From: Thermanaeromonas sp.
Lineage (GTDB): Bacteria > Bacillota > DSM-521 > Neomoorellales > Neomoorellaceae
Length of the DNA stretch: 64,000 nt
Assembly (NCBI RefSeq): GCF_021890735.1
Contig: NZ_JAKKUR010000001.1
Location: 1 to 64,000, forward strand
Direction: 5' to 3'
The position numbers and the translations under genes are program-made. This document shows, piece by piece, positions 18,123-25,985 of the stretch. Each line of letters opens with the position of its first letter. The stretch's first letter is position 1. Under the pieces are notes generated by a model that saw nothing but the letters and a program-made list of their open reading frames with translations, was not told the origin of the DNA and ran no database searches.

Positions 18123-19205
18123 TTAAACCTCCTCCGCCGGGTAATAACGCAACTGGCCACAGGCAGCCGCTATACGGCTACCCCGGCTTTGCCTTACAGC
18201 CACTTCTATGCCCCTCTGTTTTAAACGCAGGGCAAAATCTTGTACTTGCTTGCGCGGAGGGGGCTCCCAAGAAGAACCGGGAATAGGATTAAAGGGCCAA
18301 AGATTGATATAAGCCAGGATACCCTTCACCATCCCGGCTAATCTATCGGCATCTTGCAAGGTATCGTTAATTCCTTTGATTAAAATATATTCAAAGGTAA
18401 TCCTACGGTTAGTCTTTTGCGCGTAGTACCGGCAGGCTTTAAGAAGTTCTTTTAGAGGATAACGCCTATTGATGGGAACTAATTTATCCCTAGTTTCATC
18501 GGTCGTAGCGTGTAGGGAGACAGCGAGCTCGACCGGCGGCTCTTCTTCAGCCAACCGTTTAATCTCAGGTACCAATCCACAAGTAGAAAGGGTGATCCTC
18601 CGGTGGCTTATCCCCCAGCCATGGGGATCCATTAAAATGCGTCTCGCTTTAAGAACAGCCTCATAATTTAGTAAGGGCTCCCCCATGCCCATAAATACTA
18701 TATTGCCGATGCGCCTCTCTCCTTCGCGGGGTCCCAGATGGCGTTGCAGAACCCAAACCTGCTCCACTATCTCTCCGGCCGTAAGATTCCGCCTAAAACC
18801 GGACTTCCCTGTAGCACAAAACGCGCATCCTAGTGCACACCCTACTTGGCTGGAAACGCAAGCCGTGTACCTCCAAACCTCACTTCCCTTTCCGTACTTC
18901 ATCAAAACACATTCGATCTTCTCCCCATCGCGCAAATTAAGCAAAAGCTTAGTGGTACCATCCACCGGGTCTTGCCACCGGCGTTGGCAGGATAGCTGCG
19001 GAAGGCAGCCCACTTCCTTCAATTTTTCTTTAAATTCACGGGGTAAATTAGTCATTCTCTCCCATTCTCCGGCTTGGTGGGCATGAATCCAGTGGAAAAG
19101 CTGGGTAGCCCTGTAACCGGGCTCCCCCAGCCGTGTCACAAGCTCTCTTAACTCATGTAGTTCAAGCCCATGCAGTTCGATTTTGGGCATAGACAGTTTA
19201 TTCAT
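18123..19205 (-). CDS. rlmN: Dual-specificity rRNA/tRNA adenine-C2 methyltransferase RlmN
   Basis: Radical SAM enzyme methylating A2503 of 23S rRNA and A37 of some tRNAs. It has the CxxxCxxC cluster (CALGCAFC), the accessory motifs GMGEPLLN and SLHAT, and the C-terminal cysteine in AAACGQLRY. 360 residues is normal. The start is ATG; a TATACTTATG context gives little ribosome site (GGGGAA about 10 bases upstream). First gene of the operon that continues through the FHA, phosphatase, wall and kinase genes to rpe. Confidence 0.96.
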   Translation of the reverse strand: MNKLSMPKIELHGLELHELRELVTRLGEPGYRATQLFHWIHAHQAGEWERMTNLPREFKEKLKEVGCLPQLSCQRRWQDPVDGTTKLLLNLRDGEKIECVLMKYGKGSEVWRYTACVSSQVGCALGCAFCATGKSGFRRNLTAGEIVEQVWVLQRHLGPREGERRIGNIVFMGMGEPLLNYEAVLKARRILMDPHGWGISHRRITLSTCGLVPEIKRLAEEEPPVELAVSLHATTDETRDKLVPINRRYPLKELLKACRYYAQKTNRRITFEYILIKGINDTLQDADRLAGMVKGILAYINLWPFNPIPGSSWEPPPRKQVQDFALRLKQRGIEVAVRQSRGSRIAAACGQLRYYPAEEV

Positions 19206-19218
19206 AAGTATAAATTCC

Positions 19219-19239
19219 CCTGGTAAATATTATACCAGG
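19219..19239 (-). promoter_or_regulatory. Extended -10 promoter of the rlmN operon inside an inverted repeat
   Basis: TATAAT (19234-19229) preceded by TGG makes an extended -10; I see no good -35. The element is embedded in a perfect 7-bp inverted repeat, CCTGGTA / TACCAGG (19219-19225 and 19233-19239), so a protein binding there would cover the promoter. Confidence 0.5.
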
Positions 19240-19278
19240 CCTGAAAACTAGTATGGCTAAACTCATACCATTATATAC

Positions 19279-19310
19279 CAAAAAACGAAAAAGGGAGGAT
19301 ATCCCCCCCT
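19279..19310 (-). terminator. Terminator downstream of agrD
   Basis: On the minus strand a G-rich arm pairs with a CCTCCC arm around an ATAT loop (19292-19310), followed by TTTTTCGTTTTTT (19291-19279). It closes the agr transcript before the rlmN promoter. Confidence 0.8.
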
Positions 19311-19366
19311 AACCTAATCCTCTACAGCTTTACCGGCCGTCTGTTTATCTCTTTGTTATTTATATC

Positions 19367-19501
19367 CTATCTCCTTAAAGCCTTGGGTACCTCCGGCTGG
19401 TACCAGAGCAGGGTGCTGGCGGGTAATACGCTGCTCTGGGCTACCAGCACAGCAAAAAGGGAAAGGGCCGACACTGCCCAAGTTAAAGCCCTACGCCACA
19501 T
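19367..19501 (-). CDS. agrD: AgrD-like cyclic autoinducer peptide precursor, serine type
   Basis: 44 residues with the three AgrD parts. Residues 1-22 form a basic then hydrophobic membrane helix (MWRRALTW...VLVAQ). Residues 23-33 are the candidate signal region, ending LPASTLLW. Residues 34-44, YQPEVPKALRR, match the conserved C-terminal tail that AgrB recognises and removes (compare EVPKEL in staphylococci). There is no cysteine in the whole protein; Ser29 is the only residue placed to close a five-residue ring (Ser-Thr-Leu-Leu-Trp), giving a lactone. The start is ATG with GGAGGTG seven bases upstream; it lies 32 bases after agrB. Identity is firm from tail and context; the mature peptide is inference. 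Confidence 0.88.
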   Translation of the reverse strand: MWRRALTWAVSALSLFAVLVAQSSVLPASTLLWYQPEVPKALRR

Positions 19502-19533
19502 TCCTTCTCACCTCCTCTCTCTGGTCTAGCTTC

Positions 19534-20184
19534 CTACACTTTTCCACCTAAAATTCTGTCCACCTTCATAATCAGCCGGTACCCCAGCGGTGTTACGGTT
19601 ACGGTCTGTAAGAGGACGGCTACTATGGAAGCATAAAGAACGCTAGCTTTAATTTTTCCAACTGTTAAGAGAACGAAGTTTGTCCACCCGGCTAAGAATA
19701 AAAAACTTAGCCGGCGGAGAGACCTTCTTCTTAAAGGGTTAGTTATGGGATTCGCCGGTGTATCTGCCGGAGCCCAGCGAGCAACTACCGCTAACGCAAC
19801 TAACGTAACAGCAAGTGTAAGTCCCCTGATCCCCCAGTCTGGCATTATCTTCTCAAGGTACCGTGCAGAACCGGCTATAAGAAGTAAGGCTACTAGGGAA
19901 CTTATTAAGCAGCGGTAATAGGCAGTACAATGGGCCCCCCCGGACCCCAAGCGGTACATGGCCTGCGTAAGGAAAGCTGCCATCACCTCGGGGAACACCT
20001 TTAGTAGTGCCCCTGCCCCTACAACAGCCGCTACCTCCCCTAACGCTCCCAGAGCCACTTCGAGGCCATAGGTTACCACCGCCAGAGTCTCTTCCCCATA
20101 TTTCGGCCGGGGTTCACCGTCTAGCCCCGCCTTGAAAAGTATAGTCCTGGCCCATTTCTCGGCTATGTGGTGAAGACTTACCAT
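19534..20184 (-). CDS. agrB: AgrB-family peptide-processing membrane protease
   Basis: Membrane cysteine endopeptidase that cuts the AgrD tail and joins the ring. 216 residues, about five to six membrane helices. The catalytic pair is visible as GSGGAH...C: His85 and Cys92, the same seven-residue spacing as His77/Cys84 in S. aureus AgrB, preceded by the conserved R and GG. The N-terminus is amphipathic, as usual. The start codon has only a poor ribosome site, so it may depend on coupling to the kinase gene 18 bases upstream. Confidence 0.93.
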   Translation of the reverse strand: MVSLHHIAEKWARTILFKAGLDGEPRPKYGEETLAVVTYGLEVALGALGEVAAVVGAGALLKVFPEVMAAFLTQAMYRLGSGGAHCTAYYRCLISSLVALLLIAGSARYLEKIMPDWGIRGLTLAVTLVALAVVARWAPADTPANPITNPLRRRSLRRLSFLFLAGWTNFVLLTVGKIKASVLYASIVAVLLQTVTVTPLGYRLIMKVDRILGGKV

Positions 20185-20202
20185 ATTTGCATATTTCTAC
20201 AT

Positions 20203-21084
20203 TTAAAAAGAAAATCCTTGCGACCCTCTGTGCTGGGGAAAAAGAAGGGTAAACACGGTGCCCTGGTCACTACTATGTACGCTAATACGGCCCTCATACT
20301 TATCGACTAAAGTCTTAACGATGAACAGGCCCTGGCCATGGCCTTCCTTATTTTTCTTTGTAGTAAATCCCCGCTCAAAAATTTTAGCTTGCAAGGCCAA
20401 AGGAATGGCAGGGCCGGTGTTGCCTACCTCGAATATATACCCTTCTTCTTTCTCGTATATCCTCAGCCATAGGCGTCTTTCGCCTTTAGCTCTTTGAAGA
20501 GCCTCGATGGCATTATCTAATAAATTACCAAATATTCTGGTTATATCTGTTCCAGGGATAATTAACTCCCTTAACTCGGTGGTAACCTCACATTGGCAGG
20601 CTATTCCCTGGGATTCCGCCAGAGCGATCTTACTTTGGATTAGGGCGGCAAGGGCAGGATGGTTTAGGGAGATGATACGGGTGGGCTGGCGGATTTCAGC
20701 ACACAGAGAGGCTACATATTCTCTAGCTTCATCGGTCATCCCCAGTTGGAGTAATCCATGGACTACCTGCAAGTGGCTCATAAAATCGTGGCGCTGAGCC
20801 CGGAGATTTTCTAGGCTTTCGCGTAAATTCTCTATGTGTATACGCTGGTTGGACGCCTCTAGCTCTATATTTACATACTTGAAAAGTAAGAAAATCAAGC
20901 TTAAAGAAGTGATTATAAAAAAGGGCGCGATGATCTGGATGGCAGTAACTGCGTCGGGCCATAGGGCAGGAAAAGCCGGGGCGGCTATAAAACTTAGATT
21001 CAGTAAAACGAAAAGAAGAGTCTCTAGGAGAACTAAGAATAAAGCTATTAAAACTAAGGGGCTTTTAATCATCTTCCCTTCCAT
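20203..21084 (-). CDS. GHKL sensor histidine kinase with two membrane helices (AgrC-like)
   Basis: 293 residues. Two membrane helices (about 8-34 and 46-70), then a coiled linker, the Spo0B-type phosphoacceptor helix RAQRHDFMSHLQ with His99, and the GHKL ATPase with DNAIEAL (N box), VGNTGPAI (G1) and GHGQGLFIVK (G2). The catalytic half is AgrC-like, but AgrC has six or seven membrane helices and this protein only two. The missing sensor helices may be in the gene 6 bases upstream. The ATG at 21072 is an alternative start. No response regulator gene is near. Confidence 0.88.
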   Translation of the reverse strand: MEGKMIKSPLVLIALFLVLLETLLFVLLNLSFIAAPAFPALWPDAVTAIQIIAPFFIITSLSLIFLLFKYVNIELEASNQRIHIENLRESLENLRAQRHDFMSHLQVVHGLLQLGMTDEAREYVASLCAEIRQPTRIISLNHPALAALIQSKIALAESQGIACQCEVTTELRELIIPGTDITRIFGNLLDNAIEALQRAKGERRLWLRIYEKEEGYIFEVGNTGPAIPLALQAKIFERGFTTKKNKEGHGQGLFIVKTLVDKYEGRISVHSSDQGTVFTLLFPQHRGSQGFSF

Positions 21085-21090
21085 TCCCTT

Positions 21091-21567
21091 TTAATAAAAC
21101 TTAGACCGTCCCGAACGAAAGAAAAAAAGACGCTTTCTCCAAACTATCCACGCCAGACACCCTAATAGAACTTCATCAGGTAAAGGAAATAGAACCCTCA
21201 ACCAGGGGTCGCGCATTACTGTCCCCAGATCATATCCAGTAAGGGACAGCAAGAAAGGTGTGGAAATACTCTCTACGAGGCCAAAAATTATGGTTCCTAA
21301 TAACGCAGCCGTAAAGGCCTTCCACCAGTCCATTTTAAAGAAGCTCTTGAGGAGCACTGTTAACCACGGTAAAAGGATAAGGGTATGTACGCCAAAGGGA
21401 AAGGGTAACGCACGAATTATTACCGACGAAAGGGAATAAGTAATACTTATTAAAACGACCTTTTTAAAGGGGGGATACAAACCCAGCAGTCCCAACCCCA
21501 GGCTGACCAATATTATACTTTCCGGAATAGATTGGAAAACTATAGCTTGCCAAGGCATAAAATCCAT
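21091..21567 (-). CDS. Multi-spanning membrane protein, possible sensor half of the agr system
   Basis: 158 residues, about five hydrophobic helices (near 7-28, 35-52, 56-75, 82-105 and 128-146), no soluble domain and a basic C-terminus. I cannot assign a family with certainty. It directly precedes the two-helix kinase in the same unit, and its topology (PPFKKVVLISITYSLSSVIIR, loops with Pro) resembles the N-terminal sensor part of AgrC-type kinases. Working together with the kinase as a split receptor is inference. It lies 52 bases after rsmB, so it may be read from the upstream operon. Confidence 0.65.
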   Translation of the reverse strand: MDFMPWQAIVFQSIPESIILVSLGLGLLGLYPPFKKVVLISITYSLSSVIIRALPFPFGVHTLILLPWLTVLLKSFFKMDWWKAFTAALLGTIIFGLVESISTPFLLSLTGYDLGTVMRDPWLRVLFPLPDEVLLGCLAWIVWRKRLFFFRSGRSKFY

Positions 21568-21619
21568 CTCTAAAAATTACTCCCTCTGTTTTTTAATTAG
21601 TTCCTTAACTATTACCTTA

Positions 21620-22984
21620 TCAGTAACTTCGACTTCTTTTGCGCAGGCGGGCTATAAAAAAACCGTCCGTACCGTGCAGGTGGGGCAAAAACTGCACTTG
21701 CCCACCCCGCGCCTTGTGTACAAGGTCTTGCGGAAGGTTGGGAAGGTAAGCCGAAAGGTCCTCCAGGGTTACCTCAGGATTCTCCTCAAGAAAGCGCTTT
21801 ATTACCCCTTCGTTCTCCTCCCAAGTCAAAGTGCAGGTACTGTATACCAAAACGCCTCCCGGTTTCAGGACCCCAAAGGCTCCTTTTAAAATAGTTAGCT
21901 GTATTTCGGCTAGCTCCTGCACATTACCGGTATCCTTGCGCCAACGGGCATCAGGACGGCGGCGCAACACCCCCAGCCCTGAGCAAGGCGCATCCACTAA
22001 AAGGTAATCGGCTACGCCGGGATACAAGGCGCCCAGCAACCGGGCATCCCCCAGGTTTAGCTCTACACACGTTACCCCCAGGCGTCGACAATTATCGGCA
22101 ATAAGGCGGAGCCGCTTCCTGTGAGTATCAAAGGCTAAAATCCGGCCTTCATTATTCATAAGCTGAGCCAAATGGGTGGTTTTGCCTCCGGGTGCGGCCG
22201 TAGCGTCCACCACCGTACTCAACGGGTGCGGATTTACTGCATGGCTTACCAGCATGGAAGCTTCGTCCTGAACGTAAAACAGGCCCTCTTGAAAGGCCGG
22301 AGCATCTTCTAGCGTATCAAAACCTTCTACTATTAGACCTTCGGGAGCAAAACGGCAGGGGCGGGCTTTTGCTCCCTCCTTATCCAGAATTTCTTGCACC
22401 CGAGAAACTGTGGCTTTCAAGGTGTTTACCCTGACGGTTAAGGGTGGCGGTATATTGTTAGCCTTGCATAACGCTATAGTCTCGTCCAGACCCCAGCGGG
22501 ACAACCAATAGGACACCATCCAGGCCGGGTGATAATAGCGCAAGGAAATATGTCCTACCGGGTCCTCCTTAACGTCAGGATAAGGAAGTTGTTCTTTATG
22601 GAGCAAAAGGCGGCGCAGAACAGCGTTTACAAGGCCCGCCGTTCCTTGATGGCCGTACTTTTTGGCCAAGGCCACCGTCTCGAAAACAGCAGCCCAAGGA
22701 GGAATCCGGGACAAAAAAAGAATCTGAGACGCTCCTACCCGCAAAATGCATCGGATCCAGGGAGGAAGGTCCTCTAGTTTCCTTTTCTTTAGATACAGAT
22801 TGAGGGCCCAGTCGATGGTATTCCAAGCCTTAATGGCTGTATAAGCTATCTCCCGGGCTAAAGCTCGATCTCGGCTCTTAAGCCCGCTCTCCCTCAAGAC
22901 CTCATTAGCCGCAAGATTAGTATAGGCTCCTTCTTCCAGAACCCGGTATATAATGTGTAAGGCTGCTTCCCGGCTATTCCTCAC
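21620..22984 (-). CDS. rsmB: 16S rRNA (cytosine(967)-C(5))-methyltransferase
   Basis: N-terminal NusB-like RNA-binding domain (about 1-140) and a Rossmann methyltransferase with DATAAPGGKTTHL (SAM site), VDAPCSGLGVLRRRPD (first catalytic Cys) and VYSTCTL (second Cys). 454 residues is normal. The start is GTG, overlapping the metallopeptidase stop by 11 bases. Confidence 0.96.
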   Translation of the reverse strand: MRNSREAALHIIYRVLEEGAYTNLAANEVLRESGLKSRDRALAREIAYTAIKAWNTIDWALNLYLKKRKLEDLPPWIRCILRVGASQILFLSRIPPWAAVFETVALAKKYGHQGTAGLVNAVLRRLLLHKEQLPYPDVKEDPVGHISLRYYHPAWMVSYWLSRWGLDETIALCKANNIPPPLTVRVNTLKATVSRVQEILDKEGAKARPCRFAPEGLIVEGFDTLEDAPAFQEGLFYVQDEASMLVSHAVNPHPLSTVVDATAAPGGKTTHLAQLMNNEGRILAFDTHRKRLRLIADNCRRLGVTCVELNLGDARLLGALYPGVADYLLVDAPCSGLGVLRRRPDARWRKDTGNVQELAEIQLTILKGAFGVLKPGGVLVYSTCTLTWEENEGVIKRFLEENPEVTLEDLSAYLPNLPQDLVHKARGGQVQFLPHLHGTDGFFIARLRKRSRSY

Positions 22985-23669
22985 GGCGCCCGAAGAACCC
23001 CATCAGCATTATGAGGCGTAGCAAGTTTAAAATCGCAGCTAAAGCAGCGGCCACATAAGTTAGGGCTGCTGCATTTAATACTTCCTTAGCTCCTCTGAGC
23101 TCCTGGACTGTTAGATAGCCCCCGCCTTCTAACAGGGCAACAGCCCTACGGCTGGCATTAAACTCTACGGGCAAGGTAACCAAGGAGAAGATGACTACCA
23201 GTAGAAAGGCGTATATACCTAGGCGGGCCAGAGAGGGAATCCCCATAATCAAGCCCAAAATTAGTAAGGGGATAGCCAGGTTGGAACCGAAAGATACTAG
23301 GGGGACAAGGCTAGACCGGATATGTAAAGGGATATACCCTGTCCCGTGCTGCAAAGCATGGCCCGCCTCATGGGCAGCTACACCTAAAGATGCCAGGGAG
23401 CTGCTCTGATAGACTGCGGGGGACAAGCGCAACACTTTGCTTCGGGGATCATAATGGTCTGATAAAAAACCCTGAATCATCTCCACCCTTACGTCATGGA
23501 GCCCTGCACGGTCGAGGATTTCTCTGGCCACTTGAGCACCAGTCAATCCTCTCCTCGAAGGTATACGCGAGTACTGTTCAAAGGTGGCCTGAACCTTGAA
23601 CTGGGCGTACAAAGAAAGTAGAATAGCCGGTATTAATAGAACAAAAGTAGGATCTCCCCAAAAAAACAA
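22974..23669 (-). CDS. Zinc metallopeptidase, YugP family
   Basis: 231-residue integral membrane protein with the zinc signature HEAGH (in VAAHEAGHALQH) and three or more C-terminal membrane helices, one at the N-terminus. The family is broad in Firmicutes; substrates are not known. The start is TTG with GGAGGGGTGG before it. Part of the fmt/def/rsmB cluster, a common position. Confidence 0.93.
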   Translation of the reverse strand: MFFWGDPTFVLLIPAILLSLYAQFKVQATFEQYSRIPSRRGLTGAQVAREILDRAGLHDVRVEMIQGFLSDHYDPRSKVLRLSPAVYQSSSLASLGVAAHEAGHALQHGTGYIPLHIRSSLVPLVSFGSNLAIPLLILGLIMGIPSLARLGIYAFLLVVIFSLVTLPVEFNASRRAVALLEGGGYLTVQELRGAKEVLNAAALTYVAAALAAILNLLRLIMLMGFFGRREE

Positions 23670-23729
23670 ACTTCCACCCCTCCTTCAAGCGCAGAATTTT
23701 ACTCTGTCAAGACATTCTTTCACCTGGAA

Positions 23730-24539
23730 TTATATTATGCTTCTACTGCCCTGTAAATACTGATAGTCAGCCTGCTGCGGAAGTTGGGCTTCTAAGCCCA
23801 AGAAAAAGCATAAAGCCTCCTCCACCTTAGTGACTTCGACCTGGGTATTAAGGCAAGGGCCGTAAGGCCTTAGGTTAACAATACCCCATACGGGCAAGGG
23901 CTGGGTATCCTGTATCCCGCTCGTTAAATCCCTCTCGCAGGCGATGGCTACTACCACTCGCGGACGGTAAATCTTCACAAAATGCCTAGCCAGAGTACCC
24001 CCCGTGGCTACAGCCAACCGAACCCCGTAACGGTCAGCTAAATCAAGAAGAATATGGATGGAGCACCTACCACAGCGCCGACAGTTATAAACGTCCGCCG
24101 TTATCTTATGAGGGCAGTCACTCCGCTGCAAGCAATGGGGCGCCAAGAGAAGTATCTCCTCCGGTTTAACCCTTGTCTTTTGCATCCGTACAAGCTGATT
24201 GTTAATTTCTATAAAAGAGGCCCGGACAGTATCTGAAGAGATGCCCAGCCTCTTTCCGAGCATTACGGCCAAGGGGAATAATAAATTGGCTACAGAAATA
24301 CCCATCTGTTGCAGAAAAGGAAGGGGGTGATGGCGCCAAAGGATAAGGGCCAATCCGCCTACACCTAAGATTAAGAAAAAGAAAAAGCCAGCTAAAGTAA
24401 AAGCGCCCAGAAATAATAAAAATTTAGTCCATATAGCGCTCCTGTGGGCTAAAATATACCAGACACCTAGAAGGGTCAAAATAATAAAGACTAAGCTCAT
24501 GACCAACAGACCCAGAAACAGCCGTTTTTTTATCCTCAC
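23730..24539 (-). CDS. DUF116 membrane protein
   Basis: 269 residues. Two N-terminal membrane helices (about 8-32 and 40-66), then the DUF116 domain with clustered cysteines (CLQRSDCPH and CRRCGRCS) that could hold a metal or Fe-S centre, then ATGGTLARHFV and ACERDL. The function is unknown; conserved next to fmt in Clostridia. The GTG start overlaps the fmt stop (GTGA). Confidence 0.9.
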   Translation of the reverse strand: MRIKKRLFLGLLVMSLVFIILTLLGVWYILAHRSAIWTKFLLFLGAFTLAGFFFFLILGVGGLALILWRHHPLPFLQQMGISVANLLFPLAVMLGKRLGISSDTVRASFIEINNQLVRMQKTRVKPEEILLLAPHCLQRSDCPHKITADVYNCRRCGRCSIHILLDLADRYGVRLAVATGGTLARHFVKIYRPRVVVAIACERDLTSGIQDTQPLPVWGIVNLRPYGPCLNTQVEVTKVEEALCFFLGLEAQLPQQADYQYLQGSRSII

Positions 24540-25477
24540 CCTAAATATTCACCTGCCTTCAGGCGGTATCCCCTGAGATACTCGGCCGCCGACATCACCC
24601 TTTTCCCCGGCGGCTGCACCTCCAAAATCAATACCTCCCCTTCACCCGTTTGGACCAAGAAGCCTTCTTGGGGAAATACTGCCGTAACTTGTCCCGGCTT
24701 CCCTTCAAATATTTTCTTATCTCCCTGCCATACTCGGGCCCGGTAGATTTTAAGCCGCTCTTCCCCCCGCAGGGTATACGCCCCCGGGACAGGGCTGAGG
24801 CCCCGGATGTGATTTACAATTTTAACCGCTTCCTTTGTCCAGTCTATCTTTTCTTCCTCCGGAGTTAAAGGGGGGGCGTAAGTAGCCAGCTCCTCGTTTT
24901 GGGGGATACGGGGAGCCTGTCCGTTTTCAATTAAATCTAAGGTACGTACCAGCAACCGGGCACCTAGACAAGCCAACTCCTGTTCAAGTTCTCCGGCCGT
25001 CATTTCGGGAGGGATGGCTACTTTCTCCTGGAGTATGATATCTCCTGCATCTAATTTTTCTACCATGTACATTGTTGTTACCCCGGTATCCTTTTCTCCG
25101 TTCATTATGGCTCGCTGTATGGGTGCTGCCCCCCGGTAACGGGGTAACAATGAAGCGTGAACATTAATGCAACCGTAAGGCGGTAGAGACAGTACGACCG
25201 GAGGCAATAAACGGCCGAAAGCGGCTACCACTATCGCCTCAGGGCCCCACTCCCTTAAAGTGCGCAGGAATTCAAGATCTTTTAAGCTAGAAGGTTGAAG
25301 CACTGGCAAGCCTTGCTTCAGGGCTAGCTCCTTTACGGGAGAGAAGGCTAACTTCTTCCCTCTACCTCGGGGACGGTCTACCTGAGTGACTACTCCTACT
25401 ACCCGGTGCCGGCTTTCTAACAAAGCCCTCAAGCAAGAAGCAGCAAACTCCGGGGTCCCCATAAAAGCTACTTTCAA
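24536..25477 (-). CDS. fmt: Methionyl-tRNA formyltransferase
   Basis: Formylates initiator Met-tRNA. It has the formyl-THF site with HASLLPRYRGAAPIQRAI (Asn-His-Asp type core: NVHASLLP) and GVTTMYMVEKLDAGDI, and a C-terminal tRNA-binding domain from about 205. 313 residues is normal. The start is TTG after GGGGGGG; it lies 2 bases after the def stop, the usual def-fmt pair. Confidence 0.97.
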   Translation of the reverse strand: MKVAFMGTPEFAASCLRALLESRHRVVGVVTQVDRPRGRGKKLAFSPVKELALKQGLPVLQPSSLKDLEFLRTLREWGPEAIVVAAFGRLLPPVVLSLPPYGCINVHASLLPRYRGAAPIQRAIMNGEKDTGVTTMYMVEKLDAGDIILQEKVAIPPEMTAGELEQELACLGARLLVRTLDLIENGQAPRIPQNEELATYAPPLTPEEEKIDWTKEAVKIVNHIRGLSPVPGAYTLRGEERLKIYRARVWQGDKKIFEGKPGQVTAVFPQEGFLVQTGEGEVLILEVQPPGKRVMSAAEYLRGYRLKAGEYLG

Positions 25478-25479
25478 CC

Positions 25480-25947
25480 CTATATCCCCCCCTGGGTATC
25501 CTCCACCCAGCGGATTACTTTGTCTATAAAAAGAATGCCCTCCAAATGGTCGATCTCATGTTGCAAAGCCCTGGCGAACAACCCCTGAGCCTTGTATTCT
25601 TTCATCTGGCCGTGACGGTCCAACCCTCTTACCACCACACGAGCCGCCCGGGCTACCTCTCCTTGTACACCGGGAATGCTCAAGCATCCTTCTACCCCGA
25701 TCTCCTCTCCTTCTTTAGCTACTATTTCCGGGTTTATAAGCTCTACCAACCCTTCTCCCACATCTACCACAATGACCCGCTTGCTAACTCCTATCTGGGG
25801 GGCGGCCAGCCCCACCCCCGGTGCGGCATACATGGTCTCTGCCATGTTATCAAGCAACTTATGAATCTGCGGAGTTATTTTGCGCACTGGCTCGGCTTTC
25901 TCTCTTAAGATGGGATCACCCAGCGTTACAATTTTAAAGATAGCCAC
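25480..25947 (-). CDS. def: Peptide deformylase
   Basis: Removes the N-formyl group from nascent proteins. The three metal-binding motifs are [18 protein letters not shown] (Cys ligand) and QHEIDHLEG (HEXXH). 155 residues is normal. The start is GTG with a weak ribosome site. Between priA and fmt in one operon. Confidence 0.97.
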   Translation of the reverse strand: MAIFKIVTLGDPILREKAEPVRKITPQIHKLLDNMAETMYAAPGVGLAAPQIGVSKRVIVVDVGEGLVELINPEIVAKEGEEIGVEGCLSIPGVQGEVARAARVVVRGLDRHGQMKEYKAQGLFARALQHEIDHLEGILFIDKVIRWVEDTQGGI

Positions 25948-25985
25948 CCGTATTACCCCCTACCTAATCACTACTTATTTCGCAG

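Noticed and set aside
19206..21620. A response regulator (agrA) in the agr locus
   Set aside because: All frames were read; no receiver or LytTR domain is present between rsmB and rlmN.
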